A DNA stretch of 64,000 bases from Progne subis subis (GCA_022316685.1 JAKJHU010000066.1:4523913-4587912); one strand, 5' to 3'; counted from the first letter of the stretch, positions 35,097 through 47,272 are shown. The notes: a model not told the origin generated them from the letters alone. Made by a program: numbers and translations.

Positions 35097-35324
35097 TGGC
35101 AATTCCAGCACCCTCAAATATTAGTGCACGAGTCTGAATTCTTTGCTGCTTTGGAACCTCTTACAGATTCAAAGCATTTGTGGTGCTGGAAACGCCGGGA
35201 AAGAGGAGGATGTTGAGTGGTGGTATAAAATATATTTACCAAGCTGAGACTAATTCATTCAATTCCCACCTAATTAGACCGGGTAGCAGGGCTCCAAAAT
35301 GCCCCCAGTCTTCTCCTACTGGTT

Positions 35325-35463
35325 TCATAGAATCACAGAATGATTTGGGTTGGAAGGGACCTTAACGCTCATCCAGTCCAACTCCCTGCCATGGGCAGGG
35401 AAACCTTCCACTATCCCAGGGTGCTCCAAGCCCGGTCCAGACTGGCCTTGGACACTTCCAGGG
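35325..35463 (-). mobile_element. CR1 LINE 3' fragment
   Basis: CATAGAATCACAGAATGATTT, GGGTTGGAAGGGACCTTAAC, CCCTGCCATGGGCAGGG, CCACTATCCCAGGGTGCTCC and GGCCTTGGACACTTCCAGG. Minus strand, well preserved 3' tail. Confidence 0.95.
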
Positions 35464-38237
35464 GAAAACACTTTTCTCATTTCCTCCAAGACATCGGTCT
35501 GTAGCATCAGTGAGACCATTGCTGGCAGTTCCTACAACCTGACCTCATCTGAATCCCTACCTTCAAATTCAGAGCAGCCCGTGCAACATCATCAAAATTG
35601 GTTTTTTGGAATACAGACTGAGCAGTTCCCCCCAGATCATGTCTGCAGAAATCGTAATCCTTTCATAAAGAATCTAATTAATTAATTTTCCTATGACTCG
35701 AGACAGGTCAGATCTCAGTAAAATTCCATTTCAACAGAACATTTAGTTGTAGTTTACTACTAACTTCTCCATTTCCTTGGCTTTGTTTGTGGTTTTTAAT
35801 TTCTTTTTTTTTTTTTTCCATACAATTTGTCCAGCAGAGGTTGATGCATGGCCTTCCTTGCAAAGGATAGCTCAGAGACCAATCAGTCAACCCTGGGATG
35901 GGCAAACTCCTCCTAACAGAACTGCGGGACTGCCACAAAATGGCAGCTAAACTAAGATCTATCTGGCTTTTAAGAATATTAAACCTTTTTATTGACACTG
36001 CCATCTATCAGAAGGTTTATCCTCTGAGTGACGAGGTGGGAGCAGCCAAAAGCAGAGCTAAAGGCCACCAGCTCCCCCATCATCCCACAGATGGGGAGCA
36101 AATGCCCAGGGGTGCTTTTAGGCATAAAGACTTACTAAGAAACCATTCTGGCAAAAATAATGGAGATTAAAGTGTGATTTAGAAGTACAGTTTATATCAA
36201 TGCTTCCTTAATTACTTAGAAATTGACAGATTTAATAAAAAACTAATATCCAGCCCTCTCCATCTCCTATTTCTGCTGTCAGCTCCAGCGAGATGCCTCA
36301 TAAAAAGTGAACGTGTCCTACAAAAGCCAGGGCCTTGTATTAGGTATCTGTATTTTCTAACTCCTCAGGAATGGTTTATAATCTGAATAATTTAAGCCTT
36401 CTAAATGTCTAGGCAGTTATTATTTTTTAAATTATAAATCACATTAAAGCATTAAGCTGCAAAATGTTTCATTTGTGGAACCTGTGTTTTCTTTTTGTTT
36501 TTTTTTCCTGCCTCTGCTTGCAAATGCATCTCCAGGAATGTTGTTTAGAATGAAAGAATGAGGATTAAAATATAAATAACCACCTTAGTCCTTGTCCTGG
36601 GGAAATTCTCTCCAACAATGGAGAGAATCCTTCCAGGACCCACTGCAAGGGCTGAAATTAAGCTTCCATGGGGAGATGCTGGTTCACAGAATTCAGTCCA
36701 CCGAGCCCTGACGGATTGCAGAGAGCTGTTTTAGGCTCAGCACATCAGAGAGGAGGTAAAAAAACTTGTAATTTGCAAGTTGTGCACCTGAACTTAGAAA
36801 TGCTGAGCTGGTTTTGGAGCAATAAGAATAATCTTTTTCCAAATAAATCTTTCCCCTAGAAAGGAATTAGAGGATCAGGAGTTATGCTGGAAATACCTGT
36901 GGTAGCAATTTATCTGGGACAGCTGGAGGGGTGGGAGGTGAGCAGAACTTGGACCTAAAGCACAGGAGATGCAGGACCTGAGGCAGAATAATCCTCCAAA
37001 GATCATAATTTGGATAAATATATATGAACCAGCATTATTAAGTCATTAATGAGCAGAAGTTTGAGAGATCTCTCTGCATAACCTGTCCCTGCTTGAGAAA
37101 TCACAGTCCCTGTTACAAGAGATCACTGAAACCCTGGGATTCACATTCTGAGAGGCAGAAATGGTGACTGAGGAGAATTAATTTTCACCTTTCATGAGAT
37201 CAAGAGATGCTTTTCAAATTGTCCACCCAAAGGACGGAAATCAAAACCTCTCCTGGTTGTTAGACAAGAATTCCCAGGCTCGGTAAACAAAGCTGAATTC
37301 CCAGAGCATCCTTGAGCTCCTCTCGCTGCCGGATGTTGATAAGTTCAGGACAAACCCCATGGAATATTGGGAAAGGAGAGGGGTCAGAGTGCAGCTCCAC
37401 CTTTACCAAACTGGTTTTCAGTTTTCACCTTTTCTGCTTTGTTTGCTCCAGGTCCCTGCAGCCACTATTCCTTCATCCAGCAGGACTGGAGACTGGAATC
37501 TGCTCAGTGGCGTTAGCGTGGCAGGATCTCACCTGTCTGTGGGAGCTCAGGCTCGGGGAGTTGTTTCCTCCTTTTGAGAGGTTAAAAACATTGGCCTCAA
37601 AAGAGAGATTTGCTAAAGAAGCCGTTCTGCTCTTTCCCCCTCAATTTTTCTTCAGTTAAACTTTAGGGAAAGGCTGAGGATTTGCAAATGTGATATTTGG
37701 CTGGGAAGGATTCTAGCATGAGGAACCACCACTCTTCCTCTTGGTTTGAAAAGACCAGTCTATTTAAGGTTCAAACCCATCTGTTGCTCCCCAACTGCAG
37801 CCCCATCCCTGTTGTTGCCTGGCTGCCAGCGAGAGGATGCCACTTTCCTCCTTCATCTGGCTCAAACCCGAGGTGTTGCTGATGGAACATCACGGATTAT
37901 TCCCTAAATCCTGGTTGTGTGACGATGTGACATCTCAACAGAACTCCCTGCCAATGCTGTGTAAAAAACACTCCCAGCTGATGCCACCATCACAGACAGA
38001 GACATTTGCCTGGGAAATCGCTGCTGCCTTTGAAAACAGGGAAAGGGCAGGCAAATAAACCTCCTCCTACACAGCCCCCTCCTTTGATATTGCCTGTTAC
38101 CTGCTGGTGTCCTCAAAGTTTAAAGCCAGCTTCCTACCTCAGGTGTGACATCTTCCTGAATCCGAAAGAATCCCAGATTTGAGCGGCAAAACCTTCCGGT
38201 TCTGGGGTGCAGGAGACCCCCTTCATTGTCCCTTACC
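35464..38237. other. Intronic sequence, AT-rich part 36160-36560
   Basis: No repeat or exon recognised. The part at 36160-36500 is very AT-rich, with TTAATTACTTAG, GATTTAATAAAAAACTAAT, TAAATTATAAATCACATTAAAGCATTAAGC and few CpGs, a composition typical of conserved developmental enhancers; unproven. Confidence 0.35.
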
Positions 38238-38597
38238 ATGGAATCATTAAGGTGGGAAAAGACCTCCAAGACCATCAAATCCAACCTTCAATCAAAGTAC
38301 CCCTGCACCCACCAAACCATAGGGTGAAGAGCCAGATCTGCTCGGTTTTTGAATTTTTCCACAGATGGTGATTCCATAACTGCTTTTGGCAGCCTGTTCC
38401 AATGATTAACCACCATGTCAGTGAAGAAATTTTGTCTGATATTCAAAGTGAATCTCCCCTGCCACAACTTGAGACTGTTTCCTCTTGTGCTCTCGCTTGT
38501 CTGGAAGAAGAGCCTGACCCACTGACCCCCACCTCACCACAACCTTCTTCTAGGTAATTGCAATAAAGTCTCCTCTGAGCATCCTTTTCTCCAGAAA
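38238..38597 (-). mobile_element. CR1 LINE 3' fragment, about 360 bp
   Basis: GGAATCATTAAGGTGGGAAA, GACCTCCAAGACCATCAAAT, CAGCCTGTTCCAATGATTAA, GTGAAGAAATTTTGTCTGAT, CTTGAGACTGTTTCCTCTTG and CCTTTTCTCCAG. Minus strand, of the AAGGTxGGAAAAGACC type. Confidence 0.95.
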
Positions 38598-38689
38598 ATA
38601 ACAGGAATTCTTCTTTCTGCCAGCAAGACCCTCAACACAAAGCCCCCCCATCTCCTGCTGAAGGCTCCTCGTGCCTGAATGTGGAGACC

Positions 38690-39023
38690 TGTGGGCCTGA
38701 CATTTCCAAGTCTGAAGGGACTTCAGCCCGCTAGCAGTGCTAAATGTTTCCCAAGGGAAAAGTTCTCGAGAAAGCCACTTCTCAAAACAAATTTGGCAGA
38801 ACAACTATCTTTCCCAAAACAATCCTTCTCAAGGTGTTTTGCTGTTTCTCTAGTTAAACCAGTGGGATTAGAGAGGTGTCGTTCCCAGTCACCAATCACG
38901 TTAAGTCTGTATCAGAGCACCTTATAAAAGGTGGTAAGAATTAGACAATAAAGCCTTCTATACTCTTTGCCTTCTGAAAAATACTTGGATTCTTTCGTCT
39001 TTCTTTCGCGTCCAAAAACGACA
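38690..39023 (+). mobile_element. Solo LTR, ERVK-like, 334 bp
   Basis: Starts TGTGGGCCTGACA and ends AAAACGACA, flanked by GAGACC (38684-38689) and GAGACT (39024-39029), a 6-bp target duplication with one mismatch. TATA box (TATAAAAG, 38923-38930) followed 17 bases later by AATAAA (38947-38952), then CTTTGCCTTCTG and a CpG-bearing end. The short R region and 6-bp duplication point to a beta-retrovirus-like (ERVK) element. No primer-binding site or gag follows, so it is a solo LTR. Antisense to the plexin gene. Confidence 0.72.
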
Positions 39024-39239
39024 GAGACTGAATTAAGTCCCACGTCTCATACTCAGAGTAGAAGCAGAACTACTACTGTGAGTAGGACTTGGGCTATTTC
39101 ACCTGCATTTCGCATGAAAAAGAGGGTTCAGCAGCTGGACAGTAATGAGTAGTGTAGACATGCTTCAGACACGAGCTCCACCAGATTTGGAGGAAACGAG
39201 AGCACGCACGTGAGTGAAGTCCCGAGTTATAACATTTCA

Positions 39240-39610
39240 GCAGCTCTCAGATGACACAGGAGAACTGCAGAAATGTCAAACCTAACCCCATTATTCAAAA
39301 ATAGGAGCACGCGATTAGACAAGCAATTATACACCGAGGAGCTTAACATAAATTGTGGGTAAAAATATCAGAAACAATTTTTCAGGATTTAGTGAGGGAA
39401 GCACCTTGTAAAGCATAATTGGATTAGAGGAGACAGCCAGCACGGATTTACAAGCAGGAGGTCTTTTGCTTAACTAACTTGTGGGGAGTTCTTTGAAGCT
39501 GCAGCATTACCGCCGAGGTAGGCAAGGGAAATGTAATAGATGTTATGCACCGAGATTTCCCAAAAGCAATTGGAGAAGTTGTACAGTGAGACTATCAGCT
39601 AATGGAAGCA
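39240..39610 (+). mobile_element. Decayed CR1 reverse-transcriptase fragment
   Basis: AATTATACACCGAGGAGCTTAAC followed by GGTAAAAATATCAGAAAC matches the CR1 region before the reverse-transcriptase core. Downstream, one frame reads VIDVMHRDFPKAIGEV (about 39532-39580), aligning with the LINE motif YLDFQKAFD, in which the Tyr-x-Asp part has decayed. Frameshifts break the frame on both sides. Plus strand, unlike the younger 3' tails nearby. Confidence 0.65.
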
Positions 39611-40264
39611 GCCGTGCCACTAAAGTGGGCTGGCTTGGAAAAATGGCTCGGAAGCAGAAAACAGCCAGTGTGTGGGCTGGCTTGCCATGTTCCCTCTCAA
39701 CCTCAAAAGGGAGTGATTTAAGTGCTTGGCCTGGGGAAGGAGGAGGTGGAGGGCTTCAGGCTTGGAGATCTCTTCTGCTCGGATTTCAGAGGGCCCCCAG
39801 CCCTCTGCAATGTGCGAGTCTCCCAGCAGAGCTCAGTTTATCGGTGCCCAGGATGGGCACAGCCCAGGGAGATCGTTCCTCCTCCAGGCATAGGTACAGT
39901 TCGAACGCAGCACAGGCTGCTCACAGAAGGAAAAACAACTTTCCTTGCCCTGAATGAGTGAGGAAATTGAGGCACAAGCAGAAAAAGGTGCTTGAGCTCA
40001 CCCAGATCAGTGCCCAAAGGAGCACAGTTCCCTCTGGCTCGTGCTGCCACACAGCACATCCAAAGCAGAGGATTTTTGTGCACCTGCAGTATGAGCACAG
40101 CCTGGCCTTGCCACAGGAGAGGCTCACAGGGAAAGAGGAAAGGTTTTGGGAAGATGAATGCTTCAAGGAGTGAGTGGGCAGAGGAGGAGTGGTGGCAGCA
40201 GGCACAGAGCCCTGCAGCAGGAGATGCTCTGCTCTCAACCCTCAGCTGTAGCCACAGATGAATT
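39611..40264. other. Intronic unique sequence
   Basis: No further repeat or exon recognised. The 158-codon plus-strand frame at 39481-39957 begins inside the decayed CR1 in another frame and has no independent support. Confidence 0.45.
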
Positions 40265-40703
40265 TCATGGAGTCACAGAGTGGTTTGGGTTGGAAAGGAC
40301 CTCAGTGATCATCCAGATGCACCCCTTGCCATGGGCAGGGACACCTTCCACCATCCCAGGGTGCTCCAAGCCCTCTCCAGCCTGGCCTTTGAACATTTCC
40401 AGGCATCCACAGGTTCTCTGGCCACCTTGTGCCAGGGCCTCCCCACCCTCCCAGCCAGGAATTCCCTCCTAACATCAAACGTAAATCTCTCCTCTTTTAG
40501 TTTTAAACCACTTCCTATCAAGGACGTGTCCAGTAAAAAGCCACTCTCCTTTTTTCTTATAAGCTCCCTTTAAGTACTGAAAAGCCATAATAAATTCTGC
40601 CCAGAGCCTTCCCTTCTCCAGGCTGGACACCCCCAGCTCTCCCAGCCTGGCTCCAGAGCAGAGGGAGCATCTTTGTGGCCTCCTCTGGGCCCGCTCTGAG
40701 ATC
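40265..40703 (-). mobile_element. CR1 LINE 3' fragment, about 440 bp
   Basis: The longest young CR1 copy. From TCATGGAGTCACAGAGTGG and GGTTTGGGTTGGAAAGGACC through CCTTGCCATGGGCAGGG, TGTGCCAGGGCCTCCCCACC, AACATCAAACGTAAATCTC and CTTCCCTTCTCCAGGCTGG to TTTGTGGCCTCCTCTGGGCC. Minus strand. Confidence 0.96.
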
Positions 40704-43603
40704 TGTGGATTTCCACCAAGAGGAGGTTAAAGGAGTTATATGAGTGATAGGATTTATGTCACAATCCCCAGAGCTTGCCTCAGGAGCCAGCTGCTCCTGG
40801 TGTTCCTTTTCCACACCAAGTCTCAGTAGCAAGCAATATTTTGCTCCCAGACCCAGCTGCTTTTCTTGGCTGCCCTTGGAGCCTCCAGAGCTGATAATAT
40901 TGGGATCCAGATTCAGGGCAGCCCTGCTGCCATCCAGCAACAGCGGGATCAGCACATTCCCAGGGACTCTGCAAGGCTTTCGTGGGATGCCCTGCAGAGC
41001 TCACTCCAGCTCACAGACCTCTCCCTGCCTCTCTCCTCCTCCAGCACTGTCTGTCATCCACATCACTCCTCCTGGCGTCCTCCTTCCATTATCCCCTCTT
41101 CCCACTTTCCCCAAGAACATGACCCACGTTTGTTATGGATCATTGTATTTACAAACCTTAAGCCGAAAATCAATTTTAATTACCAAAATCAGATTGCCGT
41201 ATCAATAAATCACCGGGGCCCTCTTGGAGACACAGACAGAAGGTGGCACCCGGATGTGGAGGGAAGGGGAGATAATGGCTCATTTTCCCATCAGGGCCCT
41301 CCCTGCATTCACTGGGCAATATTCATCAATGTCATTATCTTCTTCATTAATATGCAAAGTGATACAAATTGGGCACAAATAAAACTGGAGCCAGTTTTAA
41401 GCAAACAGTGCTGGCTGAAACTTGATTTATCAGTGACCTACTGACCAGAGCTTTTTCAAAAATACATATTTAGGATAGTTGTGATTACCCATCACCATTT
41501 CTGCCAGAGTTGTCCCTACTGGGACATGTGCTGCTTCAAGAGTTTTTCTTCTTTCTATTCCAACATTTTTCAAGACAGGCCCAAAGCTGGAAGGGGAAAG
41601 AGGCTCCAACCCAGAAGGTGGCTGTGGCATGCGGTATCCCAAATGGTGCTTGGCTCCATCTCATGATGGATAAACCTTTCTTCAGACAGAACCCAAAGCC
41701 CACCTACTGCCAAACTTTAGGCACCCTCGGAGAGGCCACCATGGCCAAATCAAACCTAACTTGACAGTTTTTTAGGCACCTTTGTATCCAGATCCACAAA
41801 GGGACAGAGAGGGTTGCCATCACTGCTGTCAGAAGGAAGAAAAAGATTAAATAATCCGTGATCAGCCCACAGCAAAAAGCCTTGACCACTCCGAATCTCC
41901 AAATACTCACAAGCATTTCGCTGCTCTTGTCAACCCCAGACCCTTTCGCTGGACACTTCTCAGCACTTGGGGCTGAGCCCTTTGGGAATCCACATTATCA
42001 GGGCCAAACCCTGGGGATTTATGTAAATGTGCGTCTCCTGAGAAAAGTCTAATTAAAATAAAGCTTGAGCTTTATCTTTCTTTTTCCTGATGCATAACTG
42101 CCGAGGACATTCTGCATATTTTCTTGCAAAATTTGACCAAGTCTGGTAAGGCCAAGTGTGAGGGATGTTTGGTGAAAAATTGGGTAAAAAAATTGTCCAG
42201 GAGCAGCTGGGAACAGACACACATTGTCTCATCCACCAAAATTGTTCCCCCTCAGCTCTCAATTCCCCTCTAATGGATACATCAGGCAGGGTATCAAGAG
42301 GTAAATAAATAAATTGGAATTTAATGGAATAAATGGTAACCCCCCACCTTGGACTCCCACCAGGGCAAAGCCAGGAGAAACATACAAAGGAGTTCCAAAA
42401 AGAGAGAGGTGAGAGACGGGGAATTTGAGAAAAGCCCAGAGACTTCCTCCACAATCCTCCTGTATCCTGGATGCGGGAACTGCATCCAAACCAGAGAGAG
42501 TCAGACAAAATCAGACTCAGATGGAGAAAACAAAGCTCCTGTGAGGAAAAAGAGCTTCCTTGGCAGCCAAGAGAGACATTTCTTGCAGCGATACCTCTTT
42601 TATCTTTTATGAGCACCCAGGTGATGCTGCCAGAGAAACGCGGTCAGCCAGACCTTCCCACCAAAGGCGATAACAGCTCCTGGCTGGATCTCTGGCAGTT
42701 TCCTCTAGTGATAAACCCTCAGGAGTTATTGGGGGTGATAAGCTCCCCCTCACACCCACCTCTTCATGTTGCTTCTCCCCCTGTTTACCCTGCATGGATG
42801 ACACACAGCTGAGCCCTTGCTGGATGCAGCTTCCAGGGCCTGCATCCCTTTTTTCTGTAACCTCACGAGGCCATCTGAGTTCTCTGTCGTATGAAGCAGG
42901 AGAATTTCGACCTACTAAGCCTCCATTTGGGGCAGGAACACTCCCTGAGTGAACCAGGGTGCAGGAGGGCAGGGAAAACTCAATCCTCCAATTGTCCCAA
43001 TCCAACAAGGCCCCACTGCAGATGAGCAGGACCACGGGAACAAGGCAGATTTTTGGCAGCGTCTGCTGGTCCTGGTGTTTTTCCAAACACAACTCTCCTG
43101 CCCTTTTTCTGCCGTGGGTGGCAGCAGGAGTGCCAGCTGTTGGAAGTCTGTGTGCTTTTCACCCACCCACAGCCCCACGTGTCCTCTCCCAATGCTCCAG
43201 ACCAAGGCACAAGGAGGAATTTTCCGGGAATTTGCAGCGCTGAGTGACTGCAAGGGAGGATGACTCTGCTCCTCCACAGATGGTCCCTATTGCCGTGGTC
43301 TCCCTTCCAGAGTGGATTTCTGCACTCAGGGCCTTTCCCAGATGCTAATATTAGCCAGGCACTCCATTCCCGTGCTTACCATGGACGTTTTACTGGAGGG
43401 ACCTGCAGGAAAGAGGCCAGGGGTTTGCTGGATGGTCAAAAAGAGCTTTGGGCCTGAAATACGAGTTCTCAAACCCTCCTCCCACACACTCAAACTCATG
43501 AGGGAGAGGAATTTTTTCTTTTATCTTCCTAACAACCCTAAAGCCTAATAAGGGACCATCAGGTGGAATAATGGCTCTCATGCTCCGTGTTTGAGGACTT
43601 ACA
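40704..43603. other. Intronic sequence with conserved-element look
   Basis: At 41140-41430 there is a distinctive patch: AAAATCAATTTTAATTACC, GTATCAATAAATCACC, ATTCATCAATGTCATTATC and TTCATTAATATGCAAAG (homeodomain and octamer ATGCAAA cores). No exon recognised. The 192-codon frame at 40866-41444 crosses this patch and has no domain. The 187-codon minus frame at 42053-42616 is also unsupported. Confidence 0.4.
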
Positions 43604-43710
43604 GATGTGGCACTTGGGGATGTTATTTAGTGATGTCCTTGGCCAAAATGCTTTGTTAATGGTTGCACTTGATGATCTTTTCCAACCCAAACAGTTCTTT
43701 GATTCTGTAG
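43604..43710 (+). mobile_element. CR1 LINE 3' end
   Basis: GATGTGGCACTTGGGGATGT, TTAGTGATGTCCTTGGCC, TTAATGGTTGCACTTGATGAT and CCAACCCAAACAGTTCTTTGATTC. Plus strand, about 107 bases. Confidence 0.9.
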
Positions 43711-44867
43711 AAAAAGAAATCTAAAGATTTTTCTGTGTTTGGTTGTTTTGGTTTGGGTTTTTTCCTGGTTTGGGTTTGTTTGGGTATTTTCCACGTTAAT
43801 AAATTTACACAGAGACACAGAGTTTTTTTATTCCTGGTAAAAGCAGAGAACAAGAGTAAGAACTGACACAAATTTGGTCTCATTGTCTTCCCCAAACAAT
43901 GACAGGCAAGTTTTGTCTATAAATAAAAGACTGATATTAAGAGGGAGATGAATGCATTCATGAAAAATTTTAAATGAGGTAAAAAATAAAAGGCACAATT
44001 GTCTCTGTGACCAAAAATATATGTCTTTGTTGGTGCCTCCAAAGCCTCCTTTTGCATTTGGATTCTGGTTTCTTGCATATGTAACTCATCACCCATTAAC
44101 TGCCTCCACAGCACATGCATGCGTTTTATTTTATATATTTTTTTCAAGTGGCTGTACATTTGACCCAAAGATTCCTTATGAAGACAGGGCACTTTTTTGT
44201 TCATTGGGTTTTGGGTTTTTTTAATGATAATGATGTAAAACAAAGAAAAGGAGAGAAAAATGGGGAAAACAGAAGTCAGACTATTCCATCTTTCTGCGTG
44301 AGGTTATCGTGACACGGGACAAGTCAGAATAATCATCCTTGCAGGAATGGCATCCAAATAATGAGATTCCAACGACTTGCTTCTTCCCTCTTTGCTTTTG
44401 CCAAAGTTTCAATAGTTCAGTTCCCATTTTGGGATTCAGCTAAAGGATATATCCTTGCTACCTGGGAGGGAAATTTTACTTGTGGGTGGTGGTTTTGACC
44501 ATATTTAGACATTTTTTCTGGTTATCAGCATGGGGATTGCTTTATTATCTAAACATGTAGAGTGGTGTCAGTAAAGCCCCTCTGCAGAAACCTTAAAACT
44601 CCTTTAGGGTGCCTTGATGCAAGACGTCAGAATCTCTTAATTGCTGTCCCACCTCTTCAGGATGCCTTTGGATTTGGACTTTAAACCTCACTTGAGCTGG
44701 TTTTCAAGACTAGAGTTTTTCTGGCCTCCAAACAGGTGTTTTCTAGCCCAGAATGGACACCTTGATGGCTGATCCCATCTCCCTTAGTGGAGACATTAAA
44801 AAGACTTGAGCCCCTCTTACCCTTTGCTGTGTTTCAAAGAGGAGTTCATTCAGGGAAGTCCCTGGTT

Positions 44868-44870
<3 letters not shown>
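43711..44870. other. Intronic AT-rich sequence
   Basis: Contains a GTTT-rich stretch at 43738-43790; otherwise no repeat family or exon recognised. Confidence 0.4.

Positions 44871-44936
<66 letters not shown>
44871..44936. repeat. Poly(T) run, 66 bases
   Basis: T66 without interruption (A66 on the minus strand), ending 83 bases before the LTR at 45020. Runs of this length are unstable, and the count is the least reliable part of the assembly. Confidence 0.9.
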
Positions 44937-44937
<1 letters not shown>

Positions 44938-45019
44938 TTAGGAGATTGCCGCAGTCCACTCCCATCTTGCAGGACTGAAGTCTTATCAGATCCTGTGGGT
45001 ATTCTTGGAAAATAGGGAT

Positions 45020-45699
45020 TGTGATATATGTCCTAAAGTTAATTCGTGTTAAAAGATATAAGATATAATTCACCCCCTGTAAATATAAGTTTTATTTCTA
45101 ATCAAATATACTACGGGTTAACTGAGATGAAAGCTGCATGGAGAGGGGTACAAGGAATTTCTTTTGCCAGAGATTACACAGGAGGGGCACGAGAAACTAT
45201 GCTAAGAATTACACGAGAAGGGACACGAGGATACCTCTGCCGGGAATCGTTAAAAGGAGAACAAAGACAACGGAAAAAGGAGATGGAGAACCCGGAGAAC
45301 CAAATGATTACATCAGATCGATATCTCATCCGTCTCCTCCCGACATTAACATCTCTACACGGCACCTGGACACAACAATCAAGGACATTGTCTTCCCGAG
45401 CAAATCCATTCAAAACACCAGAACCCGAACATGAATATCTAATGAGGCTGCCTCGGAAGAGGGAACCTCGGAGTCCCGATTTTCTCTCAGTGATCCAGTG
45501 TATAAAAAGAGACAGCTCCAAGCCAGAAATGTGAACTTGGGGGGTGACAGACTGACAGAGCGTGTTACCGTGGTTCACCCAGCGCCGATCCCGGGCTCGA
45601 CGCTGTCCTTTTAATTGTCGCTATCAGAGACTGTCACTTTGTCTCTCAATAAAATTCTAAATTTTGATTTATAGAATTTGGTCTATCGTATTTATTACA
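45020..45699 (+). mobile_element. Solo LTR, 680 bp, with perfect 5-bp TSD
   Basis: Starts TGTGATATATG, ends TTTATTACA (imperfect inverted repeat), and is flanked by GGGAT at 45015-45019 and 45700-45704. A TATA box (TATAAAAA, 45501-45508) and AATAAA (45648-45653) mark the promoter and polyadenylation signal, giving a U3 of about 510 bases, an R of roughly 140 and a short AT-rich U5. The U3 is purine-rich with GGGACACGAGG-type repeats; the R region is CpG-rich (45560-45605). No retroviral genes adjoin, so it is a recombined solo LTR. The clean duplication suggests a fairly young insertion. Antisense to the plexin gene. Confidence 0.85.
45046..45534 (+). other. 162-codon open frame spanning the LTR's U3
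   Basis: Begins ATG 26 bases into the LTR and ends just past the TATA box. It is rich in Arg, Glu and Lys and has no recognised domain, signal peptide or membrane segment. The purine-rich composition lowers stop frequency and may explain it. Reading frames in U3 are known in some retroviruses, but nothing here shows that this one is translated. Confidence 0.3.
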
Positions 45700-45704
45700 G
45701 GGAT

Positions 45705-47272
45705 CACGAGGCTGAACTGTCTCAGCTCACAGCCGAAGAGAAGATCCTTTCAAACATCTTACTCTGGTGCCTTGAACACCCAAATCCGTGCTGGATGCAC
45801 CAGGAATTTAATTCTGCAGAAGGGTATAAATGCAACACCCACTCACTTCTGCTGTCACTGACAAGCAGGGGGGAAAACACTGAGCTGGAATCTCTAGTGC
45901 AGGGACAGAGGGGAGATCAACAAGATCTGACACTGTGATTCCAGCCAGAAAACCACATCCAGTGGCACACTGAGCACAACTCCCTCTCATTCCAGCCATC
46001 TCCTCCTTGTCCTGGCTCCATTTCAGGGATGGGTCAGTTTATTTTTCCTCATGGCCATGATCAAAAGCAAGGCACATGCATGGCTACAGATCTGACTTGG
46101 CAAAGTCTTCTTAAAAGAAACAATTCCCAGAGCAGCCTGAGCTCCTGGAGAACACTTGGGCTGTCTGACAGCTGATGCTGTTTTATGCACTCAGCTATCC
46201 TTTCATTCACCAGAAATGTATTGCATTAAGATTTATTAAATTACATTTATTAAATTAAGAAATAAACTTGAAGCGAGCTGCCTCCATCTGCATAATGGGA
46301 GGCTGTGCAGCAGATGGGGAATGGGGACCGTGGGCAGGCAGGAGCCTGCAAGTTTGGGAGATGAATATCCTCCGGAACACTCTCCCAGTTGCCTTCTGAA
46401 TGGAAAATAATCACAATTTCCATGGACTGGGTGGTGACAGCAGGGTCAGTGGTAGGGGACAATGAGCAAACTCCTGGACCCCAGCTGGCTGGGACAACCT
46501 TATCTATTCAGCTTGTTCATCTGGAGCTGGCTCGTATTCCCAAACAAACCTTTGGAGCACTTCTGGAAAAGCACAGCAAATACAAACAAATGCAATTTTC
46601 CCAAGAGGGCAAGTGCTGCCCAGAAAATCACGCAACTCTGCACAAATAAAGCTGGCAGCGATTTCTGTTCCAATTCAGCAAAGTGGAGGAGAACCGCTGG
46701 CCAGAGGAAGTCCTAGGTCTCCTTTTAATTAATTGATTTGTTAATTTTGATACCTAGAAATTACCTCATCATCACCTGATCAGTGTCTGGTTAAATAACA
46801 AAGTCTGGAAGACAAACAAGCAAAGCCTCCTGGGGCAGCAGAGAAAGCTGATGAAATTAAGAGCAATTTATGCTTCATAATAATCCTGATCCTGCTTTAA
46901 TAAACAGTTTCATGCCAGGTAAGGATCCTGTTGGTGGCAGAGACTGCTCTGTCCCTGCACAGAGGAAATCCCAGCAAGACTTCCAAGAATCCCGGCCATT
47001 AGTCAATTATTTACCTGATTAACAGATTCCCTGTAAAGCTGCATATCAGGTATTTATCACTGAAATTGACTTAGAGAAATGAGTGCACAGTTGCAAGGAA
47101 TTGCTCAAAGCCAGCTGGAGAGACACGGAATGAGATGCTGCTTGGATAAAACATCTGCATCTTGGATAAAACAGCTCAGCTTGTCTTGGATCCACTTCCT
47201 TGTGGCTGATCCCATCACAGAACTCCAGAGGACTGAGCTTAGGGAATTGCTTGTGCTGAGCCTGATGTGAGG
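45705..47272. other. Intronic unique sequence
   Basis: At 46725-46800 TTTTAATTAATTGATTTGTTAATTTTG and ATCACCTGATCAG look like conserved noncoding DNA. No repeat family or exon recognised. CTTGGATAAAACA occurs twice at 47140-47173. Confidence 0.35.

Noticed and set aside
40866..41444. 192-codon plus frame
   Set aside because: Runs into AT-rich noncoding-looking sequence; no domain or splice context.
44806..45073. Frames rich in Phe or Lys
   Set aside because: Translation of the T66 homopolymer.
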